A DNA stretch of 5,393 nt, taken from DATKNA01 sp035541595. GTDB lineage: Bacteria > Actinomycetota > Actinomycetes > Actinomycetales > Kineosporiaceae. The notes under the pieces are model-generated. The model ran no database searches, was not told the DNA's origin, and worked only from the letters and a program-made list of their open reading frames with translations. Position 1 is the stretch's first letter. Every line of letters begins with the position of its first letter. This document shows, one piece after another, positions 1 to 5,393 of the stretch. The stretch lies in assembly GCA_035541595.1 (NCBI GenBank), contig DATKNA010000275.1, positions 1 to 5,393 on the forward strand, in the 5' to 3' direction. Both the position numbers and the translations under genes were made by a program.

Positions 1-1647
1 GGCCCGGGTCTCAGCAGCTTCGTCGGGGCCGTCCGCGGCGGTGGGGGCCGGCGCGGGGTGGTCGACCGCGCCGCAGACCGGGCACGGCGACCCCGCCCGC
101 AGGCCGAGGGCCAACTCGGCCGCCATTCCGGCGAGGCGGCGCTCGCGCAGGTCGAGGCGGCGCTCGCGGGCGTCGTCACGGGCACGCCGCAGCTCGTCCC
201 GCCGCGTGGCCAGGATGACCGATTCCGAGGTCAGGGTCCGCGTCCGCTCCGCGGCCGCCGCCACCGCCTCCGCCTGGTCCAGTGCCGCCAGGGCGCCGGG
301 CAGCGCTGCGGCCGCCGCCCGGGCGTCGACGAGGTCGGCCGCGAGCCGCTCGCGCTCGTCGGCGAGGGCGTCCAGCGTGCGAGCGCCGGTCGTCCGGTGC
401 CGCTCCGCGCGGGCGACCTCCGAGCGGGCGACCGTGACCTCGCGTTCCAGCGCTGGCGCCTCGGCACCCTCCAGCTCGAGGGCCACGAGCTCCCCGACGA
501 GCTGCCGGGCGTCGAGCGCGCGCGCCTGCAGCCTCTCGTCGTCGAGCCCGACGTCCTCGGCCGTTCCGTGCCGCGCGAGGTCCACGATCGCGCGGTCGAC
601 CGCCCCGAGCGCGTCGCCGGACCGGGTCCTGGCCAGCTCGAGTGGCCGCAACCAGCGGGCGACGCCGGCGGCGCGCCGGGCGTTCGCCAAGCGGGCCTCC
701 CGCCGCGCCTGCTCGGGCGCCTCGGCGCGCAGCCGCTCCGCCGCCCGCGTCAGCTCGGCGAACCGGGCCTGCCGGCGGGCCGTCTCGACGGCGGCCTGGT
801 GCTCCGCCGCCGCGTGCCGGGCGCGTGCCTGGGCGGCGACGCGCAGCTGGCGCGCCTCGTCGAGGGCGGCGTCGACCCCGGTGCGGAGGGCCCGCAGCCG
901 ATCGATCGGGTCCACGGCCTGATCGGGTGGGGTGTCGGTGGTGGCACCGGTGGCGGCGGCTGCCCCGGCGATCGATCCGATCATCGCCGTCGCCTGCTCC
1001 GCGCGGGCGAGGAGCTCCGCGGTGCGGGCGTCGGCGGCCTCGACCTCCTGCCGCCGCGCCGCCTGGGCCTCGCGCAGCCACTGCTGGGCCGCGGCGAACC
1101 GGTCGGTGCCGAAGAGCCGCTCCAGGAGGGCACGCCGGTCCTCGGCGTTCGCCCGGAGGAACGCGGCGAACTCGCCCTGCGGGAGCAGAACGAGCTTGGT
1201 GAACTGGTCGACACCCAGCCCCAGGACGTCGGCCAACACCTCCGCCGCCTCGTCCACCCGGCTCGTCACCGGCACCCACTCCCCGTCCCGCAGCTCCCGC
1301 ACCAGCACCCGGGCCTGTTCGAGCGTCGTGCCGGTACCGCGCTTCTTCGGTCGGTCCCAGGCCGGCGACCGGGTGACCTCCAGCCGGCGGCCGGCGGCTG
1401 TGATCTCGCAGACCACCTGCGGGGGGACGCCGTCGGCGGCATGGTCGCTGCGCAGCCGCGCGCCCTGCCGGCTGCCCGGGACGCTGCCGTACAGGGCGAA
1501 GCACACCGCGTCGAGCAGGCTCGTCTTGCCGGCCCCGGTGGGCCCGTGGAGGAGGAACAGTCCGCCCGCCGCGAGGGCGTCGAGGTCGACCTCGACGGTG
1601 GCGGCGAAGGGCCCGAATGCCGTGATCCTCAGCCGGTGGACCCTCAC
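1..1647 (-). CDS. sbcC: SbcC exonuclease ATPase subunit, N-terminal half (partial, runs off left edge)
   Basis: ATPase/tether subunit of the SbcCD (bacterial Rad50-Mre11) complex, which uses ATP to open and cut DNA hairpins and blocked double-strand ends on the chromosome. The 549 visible codons stay open to position 1. The start fits the family (residues RITAFGPFA at 7-15). A Walker A loop GPTGAGKT lies at 35-42. The Q-loop/signature region LLPQGEFAAFLRA has its glutamine at 157. From about 185 the chain is Ala/Arg/Glu-rich heptad-like coiled coil, with a Gly/Ala/Thr/Pro-rich break at about 220-247. The zinc hook CPVC (Cys522, Cys525) sits at the coiled-coil apex, at positions 73-84. The returning coil, signature motif, Walker B and D-loop should lie left of the window; the family is about 1000 residues, so roughly half is seen. 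The GTG start at 1647 overlaps the sbcD stop (GTGA), implying translational coupling. Identity is secure. Confidence 0.96.
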   Translation of the reverse strand, partial: MRVHRLRITAFGPFAATVEVDLDALAAGGLFLLHGPTGAGKTSLLDAVCFALYGSVPGSRQGARLRSDHAADGVPPQVVCEITAAGRRLEVTRSPAWDRPKKRGTGTTLEQARVLVRELRDGEWVPVTSRVDEAAEVLADVLGLGVDQFTKLVLLPQGEFAAFLRANAEDRRALLERLFGTDRFAAAQQWLREAQAARRQEVEAADARTAELLARAEQATAMIGSIAGAAAATGATTDTPPDQAVDPIDRLRALRTGVDAALDEARQLRVAAQARARHAAAEHQAAVETARRQARFAELTRAAERLRAEAPEQARREARLANARRAAGVARWLRPLELARTRSGDALGAVDRAIVDLARHGTAEDVGLDDERLQARALDARQLVGELVALELEGAEAPALEREVTVARSEVARAERHRTTGARTLDALADERERLAADLVDARAAAAALPGALAALDQAEAVAAAAERTRTLTSESVILATRRDELRRARDDARERRLDLRERRLAGMAAELALGLRAGSPCPVCGAVDHPAPAPTAADGPDEAAETRA

Positions 1648-2900
1648 CCCGCCGCCCGCACGACGTCGGCGGTCGCCGTCTCGATGCCGAGCCCGCCGTC
1701 GGACCCGCTCGCCGGCACGAGCCGCCGCCCGGTGCGCAGCGGCGCGACGCCGCTCTCGCGGGACAGCGACACCCGTGCCCCCTCGAGCGTGGCCCGGAGC
1801 ACCGCCCGCTCGTGGTCATCGGGCGCCCGGCGTCGGACGTGTTCCACGAACCCGCAGCACAGCGTCAGGTCGTCCGGCTCGGCCACGCGCCGGGTGTAGC
1901 TCTGCCCGGTCGCGGCGCCCGCCGGCTCGAACCTCAGCTCCAGGGTGTGCGGGAACCGGCTGCGGATCCGGGTCATCGCCTCCGCCGGCCGCTCGTCGTC
2001 CACCAGCGTCACCTGGCACCACGCCGCCTCGTGCCCGGCCAGACGGGAATCGGTGAGGAGGTCGTCGAGCCGGCCGCGCAGCACGGCGAGCCGGCGGGGC
2101 ACGGGGGAGTCCACCGGATCCACCCGCTCCAGACCGGCGCGGCCCAGCTCGACCAGCCACGAGCCCTTCCTCTGGGCCTGCTCGGAGAACGAGTAGGCGA
2201 GCGGCGAGCCGGAATACCTGATCCGTTCGGCCAGCCGCTGCCGCCCGTGCAGGTGCCCGAGCGCCACGTAGTCCACGCCGTCGAACACACCGGCCGGCAC
2301 CGCTGCGAGGCCACCGACGCTGATGTCCCGTTCGCTGTCGCTCGGCTCGCCGCCGACGACGAAGGCGTGCGCGGCGATCACGCTGCGCGTCCCCGCCGGG
2401 CGCTCGGCGAGATCCTCGCGGACCGCCGCCATCGCTGCGACCAGCACGTCCTCGTGCCCGGCGCCGGCCGGCCGGCCCAGCGCCGGGGCGACCAGCGCGG
2501 GCTCGAGGTAGGGCAGGGGGTAGATGGCGACGGGACCCCACGCGTCGGCGAGCAGCACCGGATCCCCGCACCGGGCAGGGTCGGCCCGGACATGCACTCC
2601 GGCCCGTTCGAGGAGCCGGGAGGCGAACCCCAGGCGGCGCGCGGAGTCGTGGTTCCCGCTCGACAGCACCACCGCCGCGCCGGTGGCGGCGAGTCGGGAC
2701 AACGCCTCGTCCAGCAGGGCGACCACGTCGACGCCGGGGAGCGCCCGGTCGTACACGTCACCGGCCACCACCACGACGTCGACCCGTTCGGAGCGGACGA
2801 CGTCCACCAGGTGGTCCAGCACCGCCGCCTGCTCGTGGAGCAGGTCGACACGATGGAACGAGCGGCCCAGGTGCCAATCGGAGGTGTGGAGGATCCGCAC
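1644..2900 (-). CDS. sbcD: SbcD exonuclease subunit (Mre11-type metallophosphoesterase)
   Basis: Nuclease subunit of SbcCD: a di-metal (normally Mn2+) phosphoesterase with 3'-5' exonuclease and hairpin endonuclease activity, working with the downstream SbcC. The product has 418 residues, within the usual 380-420. Motifs appear in family order: DWH (Asp8, His10), GDVYD (Asp48), GNHD (82-85), the AHAF histidine (His178) and GHLH (His216, His218). All metal-binding and catalytic positions are present, so the enzyme should be active. Residues from about 270 onward form the variable C-terminal SbcC-binding/cap part. I chose the GTG at 2900 because it places RILHTSDWHLG at the N-terminus as in homologues. 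The reading frame stays open upstream to an ATG at 2996, but those 32 extra residues are Arg/Pro/Gly-rich, unlike the family, and cross the putative promoter. No strong Shine-Dalgarno precedes the GTG. Confidence 0.96.
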   Translation of the reverse strand: MRILHTSDWHLGRSFHRVDLLHEQAAVLDHLVDVVRSERVDVVVVAGDVYDRALPGVDVVALLDEALSRLAATGAAVVLSSGNHDSARRLGFASRLLERAGVHVRADPARCGDPVLLADAWGPVAIYPLPYLEPALVAPALGRPAGAGHEDVLVAAMAAVREDLAERPAGTRSVIAAHAFVVGGEPSDSERDISVGGLAAVPAGVFDGVDYVALGHLHGRQRLAERIRYSGSPLAYSFSEQAQRKGSWLVELGRAGLERVDPVDSPVPRRLAVLRGRLDDLLTDSRLAGHEAAWCQVTLVDDERPAEAMTRIRSRFPHTLELRFEPAGAATGQSYTRRVAEPDDLTLCCGFVEHVRRRAPDDHERAVLRATLEGARVSLSRESGVAPLRTGRRLVPASGSDGGLGIETATADVVRAAG

Positions 2901-2907
2901 GGCGCCG

Positions 2908-2913
2908 ACTCTA
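2908..2913 (-). promoter_or_regulatory. Candidate -10 box for a leaderless sbcDC transcript
   Basis: On the minus strand TAGAGT fits the actinobacterial SigA -10 pattern TANNNT and ends exactly 7 bases before the GTG start of sbcD. That spacing puts transcription initiation at or one base before the start codon, so the mRNA would be leaderless. This agrees with the lack of a convincing ribosome binding site. No good -35 (TTGACA-like) element lies 17-18 bases further upstream, which is common in actinobacterial promoters. Inference from spacing only. Confidence 0.45.
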
Positions 2914-2952
2914 GGAAGACCGCGGCCGAGAGTGTGGGTGCCGCGCCAGGGC

Positions 2953-2961
2953 TGTGGACGA
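2953..2961 (-). promoter_or_regulatory. DnaA-box-like nonamer, copy 1
   Basis: The minus strand reads TCGTCCACA, one mismatch (C for T at position 2) from TTGTCCACA, the DnaA box favoured by GC-rich actinobacteria. It lies 40 bp upstream of the putative sbcD -10 box and in the same orientation as an identical second copy. A DnaA site here is an inference; other TGTGGAC-binding factors are possible. Confidence 0.3.
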
Positions 2962-2982
2962 TGGGACCCCCCCGTCGCGGGT

Positions 2983-2991
2983 TGTGGACGA
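2983..2991 (-). promoter_or_regulatory. DnaA-box-like nonamer, copy 2
   Basis: Second TCGTCCACA on the minus strand, exactly 30 bp (about three helical turns) from copy 1, so both would face roughly the same side of the helix. The shared sequence extends slightly: the plus strand reads GCTGTGGACGA in copy 1 and GTTGTGGACGA in copy 2. A C7 run (2967-2973) lies between them. Confidence 0.3.
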
Positions 2992-3082
2992 CGCACGGCC
3001 GATGCCGCCGGCCACCATTCGGCTCGCGAGACGGGGTCGGTCGCCTATGGCCCCGGGCCCGCTTGTGTGATTTCGTCAGCAG

Positions 3083-4567
3083 ATGGGCGATGAGATCACC
3101 GCCACCCACTACACACGCGAGGAGAGGCAGCGCTATCGCGAGAAGGTCCAGCTCTGCCTCGACGTCTTCGAGCGCATACTCGCCACGGCCACCTTCGACA
3201 GCGACCGCGACGATCCCCTCACCGGGCTCGAGGTCGAGCTCAACCTCGTGGACGCCGACCGCCAGCCGTTCCTCGGGAACCTCGCGGTGCTCGAGGAGAT
3301 CGCCGACCCCGCGTTCCAGACCGAGCTGGGCGCCTACAACATCGAGATGAACGTGCCGCCGCGCTCGCTCGTCGGCGACGCCGCGATGGGACTCGAACAG
3401 GACCTGCGAACCTCACTCGACGCGGCCGACGCCAAGGCGGGCCGCCGCGGCGCGGACATCGTCATGATCGGCATCCTGCCGACGCTGATGACCGAGCACC
3501 TGGCCCGTCCCGACTGGATGAGTCCCTCCGCCCGGTACAGCGCCCTCAACGACATGGTCTTCGCCGCCCGCGGTGAGGACGTGCACCTCGACATCCATGG
3601 CGTGGAGCGGCTCAGCCTCTACGCCTCCACGCTCGCGCCGGAGTCGGCGTGCACCAGCGTGCAGCTGCACCTGCAGGTCGCGCCGCAGGACTTCGCCCAG
3701 CACTGGAACGCCGCGCAGGTCCTCGCCGGCCCCCAGGTCGCGCTGGGGGCGAACTCGCCGTTCTTCTTCGGCCGGGAGCTGTGGCGGGAGACTCGGATCG
3801 AGCTCTTCGCCCAGTCCACCGACACCCGCCCGCAGGAGCTCAAGAACCAGGGCGTGCGTCCGCGGGTGTGGTTCGGTGAGCGATGGATCACCTCCATCTT
3901 CGACCTGTTCGAGGAGAACGTCCGGTACTTCCCGGCGCTGCTCCCCGAGGTCAGTGACGAGGACCCGGTGTCCGAACTCGAAGCGGGCCGGCCGCCGAAG
4001 CTGCAGGAGCTGCGGCTGCACAACGGCACGATCTACCGCTGGAACCGGCCCGTATACGACGTCGTCGGCGGTGCCCCGCACGTCCGGGTGGAGAACCGCG
4101 TACTGCCCGCCGGACCGACAGTGGTCGACATCATGGCGAACGTCGCGTTCTACTACGGGGTGCTCCGGGTCCTGGCGGAGGACGAGCGCCCGGTGTGGTC
4201 GAAGATGACCTTCCCGGCCGCGGAGGAGAACTTCCGGGAGGGGGCCCGCCTCGGGTTCGACGCGCAGCTGTACTGGCCGGCGATCGGCCAGGTGACGGTC
4301 GACGAGCTGGTCCTGCGACGACTGCTCCCCCTGGCGCACGAGGGTCTGGAGCGCTGGGGGGTCGGGGCCGCCGTCCGGGACCGCTACCTCGGGGTCATCG
4401 AGCAGCGGGCCACGTCGGGCCGCAACGGTGCCGCCTGGCAGGCCGAGACGGTGCACGCGCTCGAGGACCGGGGGACGTCCCGGCGCGAGGCGCTCACCCA
4501 GATGCTCACCCTGTACCTGGAGGGCATGCATGCCAACGAGCCGGTCCACACCTGGCCGGTGCCGTGA
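3083..4567 (+). CDS. Glutamate-cysteine-ligase-like enzyme (GCS2 family, carboxylate-amine ligase)
   Basis: Predicted cytosolic ATP-dependent ligase that would join the gamma-carboxyl of glutamate to an amine such as cysteine; the true substrate is not determinable here. The 494 residues show GCS2-type blocks: GLEVELNLVD (48-57, acidic Mg/ATP-binding strand), ELGAYNIEMN (81-90), SVQLHLQV (192-199), GANSPFFFGRELWRETR (222-238), HNGTIYRWNRPVYD (313-326) and HVRVENRVLPAGPTVVDIMAN (333-353). No signal peptide or membrane segment is apparent. It is longer than the YbdK-type members (about 370-380) and EgtA-type members, with the extra length in a helical C-terminal region (about 380-480). The ATG at 3083 is the only reasonable start: an in-frame TGA lies at 3068-3070 and the N-terminus has the charged family look (TREERQRYREKV). 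Actinobacteria mostly use mycothiol, so a gamma-glutamyl product for ergothioneine or another role is possible, but no egt genes are adjacent. The last codons (PVHTWPVP) fall in a tandem repeat. Confidence 0.85.
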   Translation: MGDEITATHYTREERQRYREKVQLCLDVFERILATATFDSDRDDPLTGLEVELNLVDADRQPFLGNLAVLEEIADPAFQTELGAYNIEMNVPPRSLVGDAAMGLEQDLRTSLDAADAKAGRRGADIVMIGILPTLMTEHLARPDWMSPSARYSALNDMVFAARGEDVHLDIHGVERLSLYASTLAPESACTSVQLHLQVAPQDFAQHWNAAQVLAGPQVALGANSPFFFGRELWRETRIELFAQSTDTRPQELKNQGVRPRVWFGERWITSIFDLFEENVRYFPALLPEVSDEDPVSELEAGRPPKLQELRLHNGTIYRWNRPVYDVVGGAPHVRVENRVLPAGPTVVDIMANVAFYYGVLRVLAEDERPVWSKMTFPAAEENFREGARLGFDAQLYWPAIGQVTVDELVLRRLLPLAHEGLERWGVGAAVRDRYLGVIEQRATSGRNGAAWQAETVHALEDRGTSRREALTQMLTLYLEGMHANEPVHTWPVP

Positions 4568-4638
4568 CCCGTGCATGGACCGGTGCCGTGACCCGTACGC
4601 ATGGACGGGGCCGTGACCGGGCCGTGACCGGGCCGTGA
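4541..4638 (+). repeat. Degenerate tandem repeat spanning the ligase stop codon, units ending in CCGTGA
   Basis: Five consecutive units end in CCGTGA, at 4567, 4591, 4616, 4627 and 4638, with lengths of about 27, 24, 25, 11 and 11 bases. The first unit is coding (the C-terminal residues PVHTWPVP plus stop). The second reads in frame as PVHGPVP plus stop, so readthrough would add a near copy of the tail. Units two and three share CCCGT...GCATGGAC. The last copies contain three perfect 11-mers GGGCCGTGACC (4608-4640). The octamer CCGTGACC occurs five times (starts 4562, 4586, 4611, 4622, 4633). It looks like local duplication by slippage; a binding role is possible but unproven. Confidence 0.85.
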
Positions 4639-4670
4639 CCATCTCGCGACCGCACCGTGGCCGGCCTCCC

Positions 4671-4706
4671 GACCGGGGTCGACCGGGGTCGACCGGGGTC
4701 GACCGG
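4671..4706 (+). repeat. Short tandem repeat, three perfect 10-bp GACCGGGGTC units plus a partial fourth
   Basis: GACCGGGGTC is repeated head-to-tail at 4671-4680, 4681-4690 and 4691-4700, followed by GACCGG. The unit equals one DNA turn. Each junction creates the perfect 8-bp palindrome GGTCGACC (4677-4684, 4687-4694, 4697-4704), so three identical two-fold sites face the same side of the helix. It could be an operator array, foldable DNA or simple slippage in GC-rich spacer; the sequence does not decide. Confidence 0.9.
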
Positions 4707-4726
4707 CCGGGCGGGCGGCTGCCCGG
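4707..4726 (+). terminator. Possible GC hairpin downstream of the ligase gene
   Basis: CCGGGC (4707-4712) pairs perfectly with GCCCGG (4721-4726) around an 8-base loop. CCGGCC (4661-4666) can also pair with GGCCGG (4705-4710) around the 10-bp repeats, giving an alternative fold. There is no T tract, so it is at best an atypical terminator; such short GC stems arise easily by chance here. Confidence 0.2.
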
Positions 4727-4824
4727 GACGGGTGAGGTGTCCCGACCTCGTGCGCGCCGGCGCCCTTGCGGTCGACACTGGGGACAAGGACCAACGGACG
4801 CCGTGGGCGCCGTCCCTGAGACCG

Positions 4825-4832
4825 AGGAGAGG
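4825..4832 (+). promoter_or_regulatory. Strong ribosome binding site for the PilZ gene
   Basis: AGGAGAGG lies 7 bases before the ATG at 4840, closely matching the anti-Shine-Dalgarno sequence at ideal spacing. It is the best ribosome binding site in the window and fixes the start of the downstream gene, in contrast to the poor sites before sbcD and the ligase gene. Confidence 0.8.
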
Positions 4833-4839
4833 ACCGGAG

Positions 4840-5393
4840 ATGGTCGCGGTCGCGTCGGGGGACCGTGTCGTGCTGCGGACGGACGACGGCTACGTCGCGC
4901 TCCGCGTGCTCCGGGGGGGCGAGCTGGTGGGGCCGTGGCGGGTCGACGTCCTGGCCCTGGTCGGCCGGGTGCACCCCGTGTCCGGCGTCCTCGAGATCCC
5001 CACGGTCGGGGGGCCCGTGGTCCGGCTGCCGGCCCGGCTGGCGATCCTGGACGGCGCCGTCGTCCTGCAGGCCGGGCGCGGGGACGCGCCGACGGGCACC
5101 GCCACCTCCGGCGACGACCGGCAGCGACGCGGCGACGTCAGGGGTGAGTTGCACCTGCCCGTGCGGGTCGCGGCCGTCGACCGCCGGGGCGAAGAGGCGC
5201 TGCAGGGAGGCGTGCTGGCCGGGCACACCCTCGACGTCTCCGCGGGCGGTGCCCGGCTGGACCTGCCCGGGCTGGCCCGCCGGATGGCCGGCGGGTGCCG
5301 GCTCTACGTCGAGTTCGAGCTGCCCGAGGGCCAGATCGCGCCCGCCGTCGTCGCCGTCGTCCGGCACACCCCTCCCGGGCAGGCGCAGGTCCG
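4840..5393 (+). CDS. PilZ-domain protein, putative cyclic-di-GMP receptor (partial, runs off right edge)
   Basis: The 184 visible residues suggest a two-domain YcgR-like layout. Residues about 1-80 form a beta-rich N-terminal domain (alternating Val/Leu/Arg strands), followed by a Gly/Asp/Arg-rich linker (80-96) and the PilZ barrel. The cyclic-di-GMP motifs are both present: RxxxR as Arg97-Gly-Asp-Val-Arg101 (with Arg96 adjacent) and DxSxxG as Asp132-Val-Ser134-Ala-Gly-Gly137. Then come strands such as LYVEFELPEG (155-164) and VVAVVRH (170-176). The barrel's last strand lies outside the window. Family members bind cyclic-di-GMP to control motility, exopolysaccharide or transcription; the exact target cannot be told from this fragment. 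The start is set by AGGAGAGG at 4825. A G7 run (4913-4919) falls within codons 25-27. It is probably transcribed independently of the ligase gene, given the 272-bp repeat-bearing spacer. Confidence 0.78.
   Translation, partial: MVAVASGDRVVLRTDDGYVALRVLRGGELVGPWRVDVLALVGRVHPVSGVLEIPTVGGPVVRLPARLAILDGAVVLQAGRGDAPTGTATSGDDRQRRGDVRGELHLPVRVAAVDRRGEEALQGGVLAGHTLDVSAGGARLDLPGLARRMAGGCRLYVEFELPEGQIAPAVVAVVRHTPPGQAQV

Larger units (their letters stand above)
2901..3082. other. Divergent intergenic region between sbcD and the ligase-like gene
   Basis: This 182-bp region should hold the promoters of both the leftward sbcDC operon and the rightward ligase gene. For sbcD there is the TAGAGT box and the two TCGTCCACA nonamers. 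For the ligase gene I see only a weak -10-like TATGGC at 3046-3051 with no clear -35 partner, and no purine-rich ribosome binding site immediately before the ATG (the preceding bases are TTTCGTCAGCAG). No small ORF or RNA gene is supported here. Confidence 0.6.

Noticed and set aside
176..1819. A 547-codon minus-strand open frame overlapping sbcC
   Set aside because: It is a shifted frame of the sbcC region. The true frame carries the Walker A, Q-loop and CPVC hook; this one is low-complexity Arg/Gly/Ala.
58..1899. A 613-codon plus-strand open frame (and an overlapping 932-2056 frame) opposite sbcC/sbcD
   Set aside because: Composition is Arg/Gly/Pro/Ala-rich with no family motifs. It is antisense to clear sbcC and sbcD coding; long open antisense frames are expected at this GC content.
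2901..2996. Extending SbcD to an upstream ATG at 2996 (32 extra residues)
   Set aside because: The extension is Arg/Pro/Gly-rich and precedes the canonical RILHTSDWHLG start; it would also span the putative promoter and the DnaA-like boxes.
1812..3350. A 512-codon plus-strand open frame across sbcD and the intergenic region
   Set aside because: Antisense to the motif-bearing SbcD frame and overlapping the ligase gene out of frame; no recognisable domain.
4523..4534. Perfect 12-bp palindrome GGCATGCATGCC within the ligase gene
   Set aside because: It encodes ordinary in-frame residues Gly-Met-His-Ala near the C-terminus; no second copy or context suggests a site.
3413..4642. A 409-codon minus-strand open frame opposite the ligase gene
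   Set aside because: Mirror frame of a strongly conserved coding sequence, with no motif of its own.
4608..4706. Short regular repeats considered as a CRISPR array
   Set aside because: Units are 10-11 bp, directly abutting and without unique spacers; no cas-like gene is present.
4913..4919. G7 run in the PilZ coding sequence (and C7 at 2967-2973 in the intergenic region) as phase-variation tracts
   Set aside because: Seven-base G/C runs are common by chance at this GC content, and nothing shows frame switching.
4384..5367. Minus-strand (4384-5367) and plus-strand (4635-5147) open frames over the repeat spacer and PilZ gene
   Set aside because: Both translate the tandem repeats into low-complexity peptide and conflict with the PilZ frame, which has the strong ribosome binding site and both ligand motifs.

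Overview
The window looks like a core chromosomal stretch of a very GC-rich actinobacterium. Third codon positions are almost all G or C, and GTG starts with 4-base stop/start overlaps are used. The sbcD-sbcC pair and the long glutamate-cysteine-ligase-like protein have actinobacterial character. The genus cannot be fixed from sequence alone. A PilZ protein at the right edge suggests cyclic-di-GMP signalling and possibly a motile lineage.

Layout. Positions 1-2900, minus strand: an sbcD-sbcC operon. sbcD (2900 to 1644) is complete and carries all the Mre11-type nuclease motifs. sbcC (1647 to beyond position 1) overlaps it by four bases; its N-terminal ATPase half and first coiled coil are present, ending just past the CPVC zinc hook. 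Positions 2901-3082: a 182-bp divergent intergenic region with a likely leaderless promoter for sbcD and two identical DnaA-box-like nonamers exactly 30 bp apart. Positions 3083-4567, plus strand: a 494-residue GCS2-family glutamate-cysteine-ligase-like enzyme. Positions 4568-4839: a 272-bp spacer whose first half is repeats. A degenerate series of units ending in CCGTGA starts inside the ligase's last codons, followed by three perfect 10-bp GACCGGGGTC units and a small GC hairpin. Positions 4840-5393, plus strand: the 5' part of a PilZ-domain gene with a strong ribosome binding site, running off the window.

How they fit together. SbcC and SbcD form one DNA-end/hairpin-processing nuclease complex and are evidently translationally coupled. 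The ligase-like enzyme and the PilZ protein have no obvious link to it or to each other; they look like adjacent independent units. I see no mobile element, CRISPR array, tRNA or rRNA, and no clearly novel multi-gene system. The least explained parts are the two repeat blocks behind the ligase gene and the DnaA-like box pair in front of sbcD.
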